Positions 24,900-33,991 of a stretch of 64,000 bases of DNA are shown here, piece by piece. Location: positions 1 to 64,000 of the forward strand of contig JAVJTT010000006.1 in NCBI GenBank assembly GCA_040220135.1, read 5' to 3'. The translations under genes and the position numbers were made by a program. The number at the start of each line of letters is the position of its first letter. Within the stretch, counting starts at the first letter, position 1. Below the pieces are notes generated by a model. It saw nothing but the letters and a program-made list of their open reading frames with translations, did no database searches and had not been told where the DNA came from. The DNA comes from CAJXMH01 sp040220135 (GTDB lineage Bacteria; Bacteroidota; Bacteroidia; Flavobacteriales_E; Vicingaceae).

Positions 24900-27731
24900 A
24901 TGACTAATAAGACTCCTTTACTCTCTTTCTTAATCGTTTTTCTGCTTTACTCATTCAACGCTACGGCCCAGAGTTTAGAAGAGTGCGCCACAGACCAAAA
25001 ACACCGGCAATTATTGCAAAATGACCCGGAGTATGCACAACGAATTCAGCAAAACGAGCAGTTGATTCAGCACTATTTAAGAAGTCATGATGTATCTAAG
25101 TCTTCAGGGGTACTGCAAATTCCTTTGGTGATTCATGTTATTCACACCGGTCAATCGGTAGGTGTAGGAGCAAACATTTCCATGAACCAGGTCACTTCAG
25201 CAATAGATACCTTAAATGCAAGGTATAATAATCTTCAAGGAAGCAGTGTAGATACGGACATTGAATTTGTTTTAGCCCAAAGAGATCCCAATGGAAATGC
25301 AACAAACGGAGTAGTTAGGGTAGATGGATCATCTGTTCCGCTTTATGCCACTGAAGGTATTGGTGATGGCACGACCGGGGCTAATGAAATTGCGGTAAAA
25401 AATCTGAGTCGTTGGCCTAACACCCAATACTACAATGTTTGGGTGGTGACAGAAATTGAAGATAACAACGGAGGTTTTGGGATTCAAGGGTATGCTTATT
25501 TCCCAGGAGCAAATCCTGAGGTAGACGGAACCGTAATCATGAATACTTGTTTTGGAACTAATGGTACGGTAAATTCTTGGAACAACCGAAACCGAACTTT
25601 TGTACATGAATTGGGTCACGGCCTCAATCTCTTTCACACTTTTGAAGGTGATAATAGTGGAGCAAATTGTCCGCCTGTATCGAATGGCTGTGGTTCAGGT
25701 CAAGGAGACTGCGTTTCAGACACTGACCCACACATTAGAGCAGCGAGTAATTGTCCGGCTGGCACTAATTCTTGCACTGGTGGGAGTATCGATGCTTTAT
25801 CAGGTAACTTCATGAATTACTCTAGTCAAAGCTGTGCCATTAATTATACCAGCGGACAATCTGCTAGAATGAGAGCTGCTTTGCAAGCGTTAAGACCGAG
25901 TCTGATTACCTCTTTAGGTGGAGTGGCCCCGAATTCAAGAATTCCTGCTTCTGCCTCTTGTACTCCTTCAACTGGTAGTCCAAGCAACTCTTTTGGAATA
26001 GCCCTCTATGATTTTGAGTTAAACAATGTTAGAAACCTATCTCGCGGAATTTTAGAAGAAGGAGACTATGTAGACCACACGCATCATCAATTAATTGATC
26101 TGGATGAAGGGGCTACCTACACGATTAATTTAACCTTAGGGAGTGCAAACAATCAAGATGCTGAAGTATACATTGATTATAACGGAGATGGAGACTTTGC
26201 CGATAGTGGAGAAAATATATACTCTTTAGATCAAACTAGTGGAAGTCCCATTGTGTCCAACCATTCAACATCTATTACAATTCCTAGTTCCGGTATACAA
26301 ACCGACAGTATTTTAAGGTTAAGAGTAATTACTGACTGGTATAATAATTCTATCACCGGACCCTGTTACAACCCGGGCTTTGGTCAAACAGAAGATTATG
26401 CTGTAAACATACAGTCATCTTCAACGCCATTAGTAACTACCACTAGTGTTACAAATGAAAGCTGTCCTGGACTTGGTGACGGCACAGCAACTGTTATTGC
26501 GAGTGGGGGCACAATTCCTTATACCTACTTGTGGAGTAATGGGAGTGCGGCTAGCACAGCAACTAATTTGAATGCTGGAAACTATTCGGTAACTGTTTCT
26601 GATGCTCAGGGTAACACTTCAATTGAAAGTGTATTGATTAATTCTCCTCTTTCGATTTCAGTTAACATTTCAACCACTGATGAAAGCTGCCTAGGAAATG
26701 ATGGCTCAGCTACAGCCAATGCTTCAGGAGGAACCCTTCCTTACAACTTCAATTGGAGCTCTGGCTCTTCCGGCTCGAGCCAACTAAGTGGGTTATCTGC
26801 CGGAAATTATTCACTCACGCTTACCGATGCTAATGGCTGTGACCTAATCAGCACTTTTCAAATCAATCAAGCCACTGGATGTATAAACCCCCCTCAAAAT
26901 TTGTTGAGTCGTTATATTCAAGATACTTCAGTGAGGTTGAACTGGGATATCGTGCAAGGAGCTACTTTATACAAAGTGCTTTGGAGAAGAGCCTCAGAGT
27001 CAAATTGGAATCGATATGTTCGAAACATTCCGTTAGGTCGACTAGATCTTGATACTTTACAGCCTAACACGAAATATTTCTGGGCGGTTAGAGCCTATAG
27101 TCCATCTGAAGGTTGGTCTGACTTTTCTAGTTTGGAAAATTTCACCACTTTGTCTGGGCCCTGTGAGATCCCAGATGGCTTAGTGGCCAATGCAATTACA
27201 GATAGTCGAGCAAGGTTAATGTGGAATGTTCAGGCAAATGCCTTAAAATACCGCATTCGATACCGTCCACAAGGAGGTACTTGGGATAAAAAGCTGGCCT
27301 TAGGCAGCCGCGATCGTCAGTTTTTACAGTTTCTTATGCCGTCAACAACCTATGAGTGGCAAATCAAGAGCATTTGTACTTATGGTCCTTCTTTTGGCAC
27401 TACTTGGTCAAGTATGCAAAGCTTTACCACAGATCCAAGCTCAAGCAGTCAGGCAAGGGTTAAAGGCTCAGAGGGAGAAGTTTTAAGTGAAGAAGGCCTC
27501 TCCGTTTTTCCAAATCCCAATAATGGGGAGTTTACCATAACCTTTGACCGAGAAGTAGAAAGCACGCAAATTCGCATTAGCGACATTAGCGGAAGATTGG
27601 TTTATGAAGGTGTTTTTAGTAAGCAAAATCGAATAGACTTGAATCCCCAAATTAGTGAAAGCGGAGTTTACCTTTTGTTTATTCAAGAAGGTGATCAACA
27701 GACAGTGAAGCGATTGGTGATTCAGAAGTAG
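24900..27731 (+). CDS. Secreted M43-type metalloprotease with T9SS sorting domain
   Basis: A 943-residue secreted protease. Order: signal peptide ending ATAQ, propeptide-like region, a pappalysin-type (M43) domain with zinc motif HELGHGLNLFH (His236, Glu237, His240, His246) and a downstream Met-turn MNYSS, a GEVED-like domain (EVYIDYNGDGDF), two SprB-like repeats (GGTIPYTYLWSNGS and GGTLPYNFNWSSGS, each ending in GNYS.T..DA.G), two fibronectin type III-like domains (about 660-850), and a C-terminal type A sorting domain (VFPNPNNGEFTITF ending RLVIQK). It would be exported by the T9SS and attached to or released from the surface. A TACCTTTA -7-like element lies at 24865-24872. Confidence 0.93.
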   Translation: MTNKTPLLSFLIVFLLYSFNATAQSLEECATDQKHRQLLQNDPEYAQRIQQNEQLIQHYLRSHDVSKSSGVLQIPLVIHVIHTGQSVGVGANISMNQVTSAIDTLNARYNNLQGSSVDTDIEFVLAQRDPNGNATNGVVRVDGSSVPLYATEGIGDGTTGANEIAVKNLSRWPNTQYYNVWVVTEIEDNNGGFGIQGYAYFPGANPEVDGTVIMNTCFGTNGTVNSWNNRNRTFVHELGHGLNLFHTFEGDNSGANCPPVSNGCGSGQGDCVSDTDPHIRAASNCPAGTNSCTGGSIDALSGNFMNYSSQSCAINYTSGQSARMRAALQALRPSLITSLGGVAPNSRIPASASCTPSTGSPSNSFGIALYDFELNNVRNLSRGILEEGDYVDHTHHQLIDLDEGATYTINLTLGSANNQDAEVYIDYNGDGDFADSGENIYSLDQTSGSPIVSNHSTSITIPSSGIQTDSILRLRVITDWYNNSITGPCYNPGFGQTEDYAVNIQSSSTPLVTTTSVTNESCPGLGDGTATVIASGGTIPYTYLWSNGSAASTATNLNAGNYSVTVSDAQGNTSIESVLINSPLSISVNISTTDESCLGNDGSATANASGGTLPYNFNWSSGSSGSSQLSGLSAGNYSLTLTDANGCDLISTFQINQATGCINPPQNLLSRYIQDTSVRLNWDIVQGATLYKVLWRRASESNWNRYVRNIPLGRLDLDTLQPNTKYFWAVRAYSPSEGWSDFSSLENFTTLSGPCEIPDGLVANAITDSRARLMWNVQANALKYRIRYRPQGGTWDKKLALGSRDRQFLQFLMPSTTYEWQIKSICTYGPSFGTTWSSMQSFTTDPSSSSQARVKGSEGEVLSEEGLSVFPNPNNGEFTITFDREVESTQIRISDISGRLVYEGVFSKQNRIDLNPQISESGVYLLFIQEGDQQTVKRLVIQK

Positions 27732-27754
27732 GTGGGGTTAGACTTGTTATTTTT

Positions 27755-27784
27755 AAGCGAGAGGTTTAACTCTCGCTTTTTTTT
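27755..27784 (+). terminator. Rho-independent terminator of the metalloprotease gene
   Basis: A perfect 9-bp stem AAGCGAGAG (27755-27763), loop GTTTAA, CTCTCGCTT (27770-27778) runs into a T tract. It ends the plus-strand protease transcript. The TAA of the convergent O-antigen-ligase-like gene (27766-27768) lies in its loop and that gene's last codons encode one arm of the stem. Confidence 0.93.
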
Positions 27785-29025
27785 GTTTCCACAAGAGAGC
27801 TAGTATTTTGAAAGAAACAGGCAAATAGTAAGAAAAAAACAAGCCCACGGTGCACATTAAAACTTGACTCCATGAACGACAAAAAAATAAAAGAAATCAC
27901 AAAAGTTAAATAGACTAAGCTTTTTTGATTAAAAGCTGCTTTTAGCAGCTGAGCAAAAAGTAACATAATTAGGATTAAGCCCAGAACACCAACGGCTATT
28001 ACTGTTTCTATATAAAGGTTGTGAGCATTGTAATTATTGTACTTATAAGCAAACTCAAATACATGGTCTTTATAGCTTTGCTGTAAATGTTGATGAACAT
28101 CGCCTGCGCCAACTCCAAACAGCCAGTTTTCCTCCACTACATCCATACTACAAGTCCAAATAGCAACCCTTATTGCCCTCCCTCCAAAATTTCTACCCAA
28201 GGTCTTGTGCTCATTAACATCAGCATCTAACTCAACTCGATCTGAAAAGTCAATTGCCTCTACAAAACGTGATTGCACGCTAGGTACTAAATAAACAGTT
28301 AACCCCAAGGTAATTATGGAAAGAATCAAAACCAAGAGCTTACTTCGAGAATAATTGAAGAAAAAAATATAGATACCAGCAATTAGAAAAGCAGATAAGA
28401 TTATAATTCTAGAGGCTAAAAGAAGCAGAATAATAAAGCCAATTAAACTCAATAATAGATATAGCGGCTTTGATTTATTCTTTTGAATAGCTTCATAAAT
28501 GAAAGTAGCTAGAGATAAAAGCAAATAGATTGAAAGATAGGAAGCATGAATCCCAACTTGAGCAGAAAGCTCTTGATTGATAAGGAGACTCTTTTGACTG
28601 ACAAACCCTATAATGATGGCCAAAACACTCGCCATAAAAGTAGCAAACGCAAAGCTTTTCAATATTGTTTGCAATTCCAGACGTGATAGTTTTGGCTGCG
28701 AAAAAATGGCCAATGGCAGCAACAGAAAACTAAGCTTACTTTCTATGTCTTTCCAACCATGATTAAGGTTTTCTGTGTAGGTTAAGCTGATCAGAAAAAG
28801 GGCAAAGAATCCAAGATATAAAAATAACGGAATACGGTTTTTTTGAAAGGATTTTTTAGCTTTTGAAAAAGAGGTACTTAGCAGTGCATGTAAAACGATA
28901 AGACCAATGAATAAACTGCTTAGTTGCAATGAAACTAGCAGCGAACAGGAAGCAAATATGTAAAGCAGTAATCGTATGCTAATTTGTTTAGCCCCAATAG
29001 TAATGTCAGTAAGCATACTCTTCAT
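27766..29025 (-). CDS. O-antigen ligase/polymerase-like membrane protein
   Basis: A 419-residue protein with about 10-12 membrane helices and a large extracytoplasmic loop between about residues 245 and 330. The motif NAHNLYIETVIAVGVLG after the loop matches the His-containing region of WaaL/Wzy proteins, which join or polymerise lipid-linked glycans on the outer face of the inner membrane. The next upstream gene overlaps it by 20 nt (29006-29025). A second protein of this type lies at 32807, so one may be the polymerase and the other the ligase; sequence alone does not say which. Confidence 0.82.
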   Translation of the reverse strand: MKSMLTDITIGAKQISIRLLLYIFASCSLLVSLQLSSLFIGLIVLHALLSTSFSKAKKSFQKNRIPLFLYLGFFALFLISLTYTENLNHGWKDIESKLSFLLLPLAIFSQPKLSRLELQTILKSFAFATFMASVLAIIIGFVSQKSLLINQELSAQVGIHASYLSIYLLLSLATFIYEAIQKNKSKPLYLLLSLIGFIILLLLASRIIILSAFLIAGIYIFFFNYSRSKLLVLILSIITLGLTVYLVPSVQSRFVEAIDFSDRVELDADVNEHKTLGRNFGGRAIRVAIWTCSMDVVEENWLFGVGAGDVHQHLQQSYKDHVFEFAYKYNNYNAHNLYIETVIAVGVLGLILIMLLFAQLLKAAFNQKSLVYLTFVISFIFLSFMESSFNVHRGLVFFLLFACFFQNTSSLVETKKSES

Positions 29026-30385
29026 GCTTAAACATATTATAACCTGTTAATACAATTATTTTTAAATCCAAGAAAAAGGACCAATGTTCAATGTAAAAGT
29101 TATCTAAATTAACTCTGGCTTTCATGGCAAAAGAGTCTTTTGTTTCACCACGGTAGCCCATAATTTGAGATAAACCTGTTATCCCAGGCTTAACAAAATG
29201 TCGAGACATGTATTTGTCAATAATATCGCGGTATTCATCATCTAGTTTTAGGGGGTGAGGACGGGGTCCAACAATTGACATTTGGCCTATTAAAACATTA
29301 ATAAATTGAGGCATTTCATCGATACTTGATTTCCTAAGGAAGGCGCCTACTTTTGTAATTCTATTGTCCCCTTTTGTAGCTTGCTTAAAACCCTCACTAG
29401 AGGCAGATTGGCTCATACTTCTAAACTTATAACAACCAAAGGGTTGGTAGTTTTTGCCTGATCTTTTTTGCTTAAAGAAAACCGGCCCTTTTGAGTCTAG
29501 CTTAATTAAGATAGCTACAATTGGAAACAACCAAGAGAAAATTGTTAGCATCACACAAATCGAGAAAACAATATCAAATACCCTTTTAAGAATTTGATTG
29601 CCTTCATTGTCTAAAGGGTATTCCTTGAGCACCAAAACCGGGGTATTCCCATAGAAGTCAATCTTTGACTTGGAATAAAAGTAAGACTTGATATCAGGAA
29701 TAATTTTTAATCTGATGGTATTATTCTGTGTAAAATCTATCAAACCCTTTAGCTCATCATCTGAAATACTAGGAACCAGACAGAACACCTCTTCGACTTT
29801 ATTATTCAGACAATATTGCTTTAGGTCACTAAGGTCTCCAACTACCTCATCTTTATCATTATTAGAGTCAAAAAAGCCTTTAAAACTAAATCCAAACTGT
29901 GGGTTCTTTGTAAAAAAATAGGCTAATTCTTGAGAAGCCTCACTATAGCCGGCGATAACAACATTCTTCAAAAACTTACCTTGTCTTCTTAAATACATGC
30001 TGTAGTAAAAATTGCCTATTCGCCATATTAAAATTCCGATTGTAAGAAATAAATAAGAAGTAAGCAGAATTTGTCTGGAATAAAAATATCCTTTAATCAA
30101 AACCCAAAAGGCCGCCACTAGAAGCAAATGGAGTAAAATAGATTGAATGACCGTTCTAAGAATTTTTTCGATAGAGCTTAAGCGAAACGCTTTATAAGCT
30201 CCGAATAAGTAAGTACAAAAAACCCAATTTATATTATAAAAGAGTAATAAGTTTAAGTAATACACATCTTCATAAAAGACCTTATCGGGATAGCGTAAAA
30301 CAAAGGCTAATAGCAAGCACATATTAACGATCAATAGATCGACAATAAGTGTCTTAATTTTAATATTAGGATTCTGCGTTTGCAA
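29006..30385 (-). CDS. Polyprenyl glycosylphosphotransferase (WcaJ-like), TTG start
   Basis: A 459-residue initiating enzyme that moves a sugar-1-phosphate onto undecaprenyl phosphate. Four to five N-terminal membrane helices, a Rossmann-like central domain (VVIAGYSEASQELAYF), one further helix and the catalytic sugar-transferase domain: FKQKRSGKN, CYKFRSM, DEMPQFINVLIGQMSIVGPR and KPGITGLSQI. It ends at EEYAY. The start must be TTG 30385 (or a rarer codon): an in-frame TAA is two codons upstream and the next Met lies inside the first membrane helix. It begins 9 nt after the WecG-like gene ends. Confidence 0.88.
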   Translation of the reverse strand: MQTQNPNIKIKTLIVDLLIVNMCLLLAFVLRYPDKVFYEDVYYLNLLLFYNINWVFCTYLFGAYKAFRLSSIEKILRTVIQSILLHLLLVAAFWVLIKGYFYSRQILLTSYLFLTIGILIWRIGNFYYSMYLRRQGKFLKNVVIAGYSEASQELAYFFTKNPQFGFSFKGFFDSNNDKDEVVGDLSDLKQYCLNNKVEEVFCLVPSISDDELKGLIDFTQNNTIRLKIIPDIKSYFYSKSKIDFYGNTPVLVLKEYPLDNEGNQILKRVFDIVFSICVMLTIFSWLFPIVAILIKLDSKGPVFFKQKRSGKNYQPFGCYKFRSMSQSASSEGFKQATKGDNRITKVGAFLRKSSIDEMPQFINVLIGQMSIVGPRPHPLKLDDEYRDIIDKYMSRHFVKPGITGLSQIMGYRGETKDSFAMKARVNLDNFYIEHWSFFLDLKIIVLTGYNMFKHEEYAY

Positions 30386-30393
30386 AAGTTAAA

Positions 30394-31158
30394 TCAGGAA
30401 TTGGTTTTAAAAATATATTGTCGCAAAAACAAAAGTAAAAACTTTGAATTGGTGTAAAAGTACCTTTTAAATAAGCGTTTCGGGTCTTGAACTAATCGAA
30501 ACAACCATTCTAAACTTAAATCACGAATCCACTTTGGTGCTCTTTTCTGTTCATTAATGAATACCGGGAAGGCACCACCTACACCAAGAAGAACGGCTTT
30601 GATGTGTTTCGAGTTTCTAGCCATCCATTTCTCTTGTTTTGGACACCCCAAAGCGACAAAAACTAAGTTTGCTTCAGTATCATTTATTTTTTTTGCTATT
30701 TCCGATTCTTCCTCTTCACTTAAGGGGCGAAAGGGTGGTGAATAGTAGCCAGCAATTTGCAAACTTGGATGCTTATCTTGGGCTTTAGTTGCAATTTTCT
30801 CCAAAGTTTCTTGGGTAGAACCAAAGAAGTACACAGAAAGACCGGCTCGCTCAGCCTCATGAAGTAAAGAAGGCATCATGTCCATGCCGGCAACCCGCTC
30901 TATAGTTTGTCCATATTTAAGTTGAATAGCTTTTACCAAAGGCATTCCATCTGCACAAACTAAAGTGGCCGTATTTACTTGCTCTTTAAAGTGAGGTTCA
31001 TCGTAAGCTTCAATTATCATATGCACATTGGCAAAACAAGCATAAGAAGGCTCTCTCTTTTTCGCATAGTCCACTATTTTAGCTAAGCTAGCCGAATACG
31101 ATAAAGTGCTAACGTCAAGACTAACAATCCTTTTGTTATTTGGAGAGGTGGTACTCAA
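30394..31158 (-). CDS. WecG/TagA/CpsF-family glycosyltransferase, TTG start
   Basis: A 254-residue GT26-family enzyme that adds the second sugar (ManNAc-type in known members) to a polyprenyl-linked acceptor. Family motifs: NVHMIIEAYDEPHF, LVCADGMPLVKAI, ERVAGMDMMPSLL, VYFFGSTQETLEKI and VALGCPKQEKWMARN, then GVGGAFPVF and APKWIRDLSLEWLFRL. It starts with TTG at 31158 in a TTGA overlap with the TGA of the preceding gene; no ATG lies before the conserved RIVSLDVSTLS. Acts in the cytoplasm in the same assembly line as the WcaJ-like enzyme. Confidence 0.9.
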   Translation of the reverse strand: MSTTSPNNKRIVSLDVSTLSYSASLAKIVDYAKKREPSYACFANVHMIIEAYDEPHFKEQVNTATLVCADGMPLVKAIQLKYGQTIERVAGMDMMPSLLHEAERAGLSVYFFGSTQETLEKIATKAQDKHPSLQIAGYYSPPFRPLSEEEESEIAKKINDTEANLVFVALGCPKQEKWMARNSKHIKAVLLGVGGAFPVFINEQKRAPKWIRDLSLEWLFRLVQDPKRLFKRYFYTNSKFLLLFLRQYIFKTNS

Positions 31159-32036
31159 AAAAGCCGATTTTTTACCTTTTTTATAAAGAACCCAAGGTCT
31201 GCTTTTTCATACAAAAGTTCCATTGAAGGGTTTATAAAGTGCTGATCAAATCCATTTCTTTCCATTTGTAAGTGAAAATCAACATGCTCACACAAGCAAG
31301 ATACAATTTCATCATCATTAGCAGTAGCTCTATAACGAATATTTTCGATGGCAGACCAAGGGTAAATGCACATTCCATTAAAAGCTGATCTTACAGAAAC
31401 AAGCTCACCTCCCTTCTTTAAACTTGAGTATTCCTTTTGCTTTTTTATCATTTGAGGGTAGCGCATAGGAAGCTTTTCACCCTTTTCTAGCAAAGCATAG
31501 GTGTCAAAATAATAGGGAGTAATGATATTTCGTGGGGTAAGTTTTTTCCCATAAGCACTTATTGCGTGCCAATTGTCATAACCAAACGAACTACAAACTC
31601 CATCAAGCTTAAAATCATGAATATCCAAGTCTATCATCATAACGTAATCAGGACTTAAATGAGCAGCTATATAATCCATGTATAGGTTTCTATACTTTGC
31701 CATTTTCTCAATCCTTAAAAAACCAAAGTATTTGGCTTTCGGGTGAGCAGAAGGCAACTTCTTTGGAATGGTTGAACTTCCAAAATCTTGCATGATCAGG
31801 TGTATAAAATCATGCTCACTACGCCACTTTTTTAAAGCTTCCTTTGTACCATCTTGGCTATCATTTTCAACAATAACAACATCGCACTTTTTAAAAAATT
31901 TAGCTAACTCATCTACCCTCGATATGTTTCTTTTTAGTGCCTCTTCCCCATCTCTGATCAAAGCACAAATAACCACATGAGAACTACTCATTTTCTGCTT
32001 GCCTTTAACCACAAGTGATTCTAGTGATTCAGCCAT
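31155..32036 (-). CDS. Putative glycosyltransferase, CAP59/CMT1-like
   Basis: A 293-residue protein with a GT-A-like pattern: VVICALIRDGEEALKRNISR at the start, VVIVENDSQDGTKEALKKW (acceptor/nucleotide region), MMIDLDIHDF (a DxD-type metal motif) and a later ATANDDEIVSCLCEHVDFHL. The combination resembles the CAP59/CMT1 family of alpha-mannosyltransferases (GT69), better known from fungal capsules; this is a pattern-based call and another GT-A family is possible. Two ATGs are possible: 32036 and 31991 (MSSSHVVICAL), the second closer to the conserved domain. It overlaps the methyltransferase by 8 nt upstream and the WecG-like gene by 4 nt. Confidence 0.6.
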   Translation of the reverse strand: MAESLESLVVKGKQKMSSSHVVICALIRDGEEALKRNISRVDELAKFFKKCDVVIVENDSQDGTKEALKKWRSEHDFIHLIMQDFGSSTIPKKLPSAHPKAKYFGFLRIEKMAKYRNLYMDYIAAHLSPDYVMMIDLDIHDFKLDGVCSSFGYDNWHAISAYGKKLTPRNIITPYYFDTYALLEKGEKLPMRYPQMIKKQKEYSSLKKGGELVSVRSAFNGMCIYPWSAIENIRYRATANDDEIVSCLCEHVDFHLQMERNGFDQHFINPSMELLYEKADLGFFIKKVKNRLF

Positions 32037-32817
32037 GATTGGAAGGTTTCATCTTGTCCATGTCTTCAAATGTTTTAGTCTTCATGAAAAAGAATTGAAA
32101 GTAGGAAAGCAAATAAAACAGGTGTTTTGCATATTTAAATTTAAAAACAAAACTGGCTAAACCACCTAGTTTCGTTTTAGCTAAAATGTGAACGTTATCT
32201 AAGTTATAATAATGAAGCCCTAACTCTTTAGCTAGTTTGTGAAAAGCATTTTTAGTGTAGAAAGCAATATGTTGACCGTGCTCAGGTGCATAATACCACC
32301 AATCTTCAACCTTAGGGGGGGGCAGTGGAATCATCTCGGTAGAAAGAATAAGGTTGTCGGCAATTTTAGTGATCTTTTTCGCTTCCTCTATCACATCATC
32401 AAAGTGTTCAAAGCTTTCAAAAGAAGTAGCAATGTGGTACTTCTTTCCTTTTTCTCCTTCAAAGCCTCTAGCCAATTCATTCTTAACATATGGATCTAGC
32501 CAATAAAAATCAAAGCCAATATCTCGCATCATTCGGGTAAACATCCCAAAGCCACCAGCGTAATCAACGGCTTCTTTTTTCTTATCAAAAAAGCAAATAA
32601 TTAAGCTTCCTACAATTCTACTTAACCGCTGGTTACGTAGCACAATTCCTGTGTCTGAATGATTAATTGGACTGTTGTAAGCTTCCTCTAGCCAATATGG
32701 TTTTTCCGTTTGTACAAACTGACACTCCTCACATTGAAAGTATTGAACATCGTACTTATTTAACACCTTTGTTTTAAAAAGCGCTTTAGTATTGCTGTTG
32801 CAAATTTTACACTTCAT
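32029..32817 (-). CDS. SAM-dependent methyltransferase with N-terminal zinc ribbon
   Basis: A 262-residue protein. The N-terminus has two Cys pairs (CKIC at residue 3-6 and CEEC) forming a likely zinc ribbon, followed by a class I methyltransferase domain with the SAM-binding motif VDYAGGFGMFTRMM and an HFDDVIEEAKK region. It ends on a hydrophobic aromatic segment (FYLLSYFQFFFM) that could touch the membrane. This type occurs in sugar-modifying clusters, where it may methylate a sugar or act as a C-methyltransferase. It overlaps neighbours by 8 and 11 nt. Substrate unknown. Confidence 0.82.
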   Translation of the reverse strand: MKCKICNSNTKALFKTKVLNKYDVQYFQCEECQFVQTEKPYWLEEAYNSPINHSDTGIVLRNQRLSRIVGSLIICFFDKKKEAVDYAGGFGMFTRMMRDIGFDFYWLDPYVKNELARGFEGEKGKKYHIATSFESFEHFDDVIEEAKKITKIADNLILSTEMIPLPPPKVEDWWYYAPEHGQHIAFYTKNAFHKLAKELGLHYYNLDNVHILAKTKLGGLASFVFKFKYAKHLFYLLSYFQFFFMKTKTFEDMDKMKPSNHG

Positions 32818-33991
32818 TTTGTTTTGCTTTTCGATTATGAATGCCGGCTCCTACAAACCCTAAAAAGACCCAATAAACGGAGGCTAAAGTAGGAGTTTCT
32901 AACAATAGGTTAAATATTCCTACAGTGGTTACTGTAAAAAAAGCTAGAAACAGCGATATATCATTCTTATGTTTTAGGTAGTATGATTTGTGGTGATAAA
33001 ACTCTCTAAATACCGATCTGTAAATGATGCCGATTAAAATCAAAAAACCCAAACCAAACCGGCTAAACAAGGTGATAAAAGTATTATGGGCGCCAATAAC
33101 ATGTGCAATATACTCATCAGGGTGCCCCAATTCCGTAGAAATCATATTGTTGCGGTAAGGCAGCAATGGAGTTCCTATACCTATTCCGATTAAATTTTCT
33201 GGAAAATTCTCGATTAACAAACGATACCAAAACAACAACCTCCAACTTGAGTTGTGGTCAAGGTTATAGAATGAATGTTGCTTATAAACTAAAAGGATGT
33301 TTCCAAAGAGGCTGTGAGACCCAAGCTTATACAACTCAAGATCGTTTGCCGTAATTAAGAACAAAAAAGCTAACCCCCCTAATGCAAGATACATGCTTGT
33401 TTTAAACAAGCGATAACTTTTTACCAGGGCAAAAAACAAAACAATGAATAAGATCATGACCACCGTCAAAGAACTAAAAGCCAAGGTGTAAACGGAAAAC
33501 AGTAGAATAAGCAACAACAAAGAAAATACACCTAAATTCCTTTGCATTAAGGCAAACCATACCCCAAAGGCATTCCGGTCAATTAGCATGGTGCTACCTA
33601 TGGCAAAAGAGCCAAAAGCGTAGAGGTATAGCCACTTCTTTATTCGCTTAAAAAATGCATATTGACGGTGATACAAGTGAAACCCAATAAAAAAGGTGAA
33701 AATAGAGTAAATAATACTAGAATTCCGGAAGTAATAATACCAGTTAGTCTTTACAAAAAGGCTGCCCAGAGCATAAATAGAAAGCAAGATAATTAAGGCA
33801 ACAACTGTGCGGTAAATCCTACTCTGAGGCCAGTATAGTTTTTTATTGGGCCGAATGCTGAACTTAATAAAGTAATAGAAGCCGATGAGACTTAGCACTT
33901 CATTAAAGAAAAGCAAACGTTCAAATACAAAGTGATTAACCCCGTAGAGGGTGAAAATTAAAAGCACCAAATATGACTTTCTTACTTTCAA
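32807..33991 (-). CDS. O-antigen polymerase-like membrane protein, TTG start
   Basis: A 394-residue polytopic protein with about 10-11 membrane helices and a main external loop near residues 220-300 ending in GAHNTFITLFSRFGLGFLIL, the same His-Asn arrangement as WaaL/Wzy proteins. It begins with TTG at 33991 as part of a TTGA overlap with the flippase stop (33988-33990); no earlier in-frame ATG is seen. Probably the polymerase or ligase partner of the protein at 27766. Confidence 0.8.
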   Translation of the reverse strand: MKVRKSYLVLLIFTLYGVNHFVFERLLFFNEVLSLIGFYYFIKFSIRPNKKLYWPQSRIYRTVVALIILLSIYALGSLFVKTNWYYYFRNSSIIYSIFTFFIGFHLYHRQYAFFKRIKKWLYLYAFGSFAIGSTMLIDRNAFGVWFALMQRNLGVFSLLLLILLFSVYTLAFSSLTVVMILFIVLFFALVKSYRLFKTSMYLALGGLAFLFLITANDLELYKLGSHSLFGNILLVYKQHSFYNLDHNSSWRLLFWYRLLIENFPENLIGIGIGTPLLPYRNNMISTELGHPDEYIAHVIGAHNTFITLFSRFGLGFLILIGIIYRSVFREFYHHKSYYLKHKNDISLFLAFFTVTTVGIFNLLLETPTLASVYWVFLGFVGAGIHNRKAKQNEV

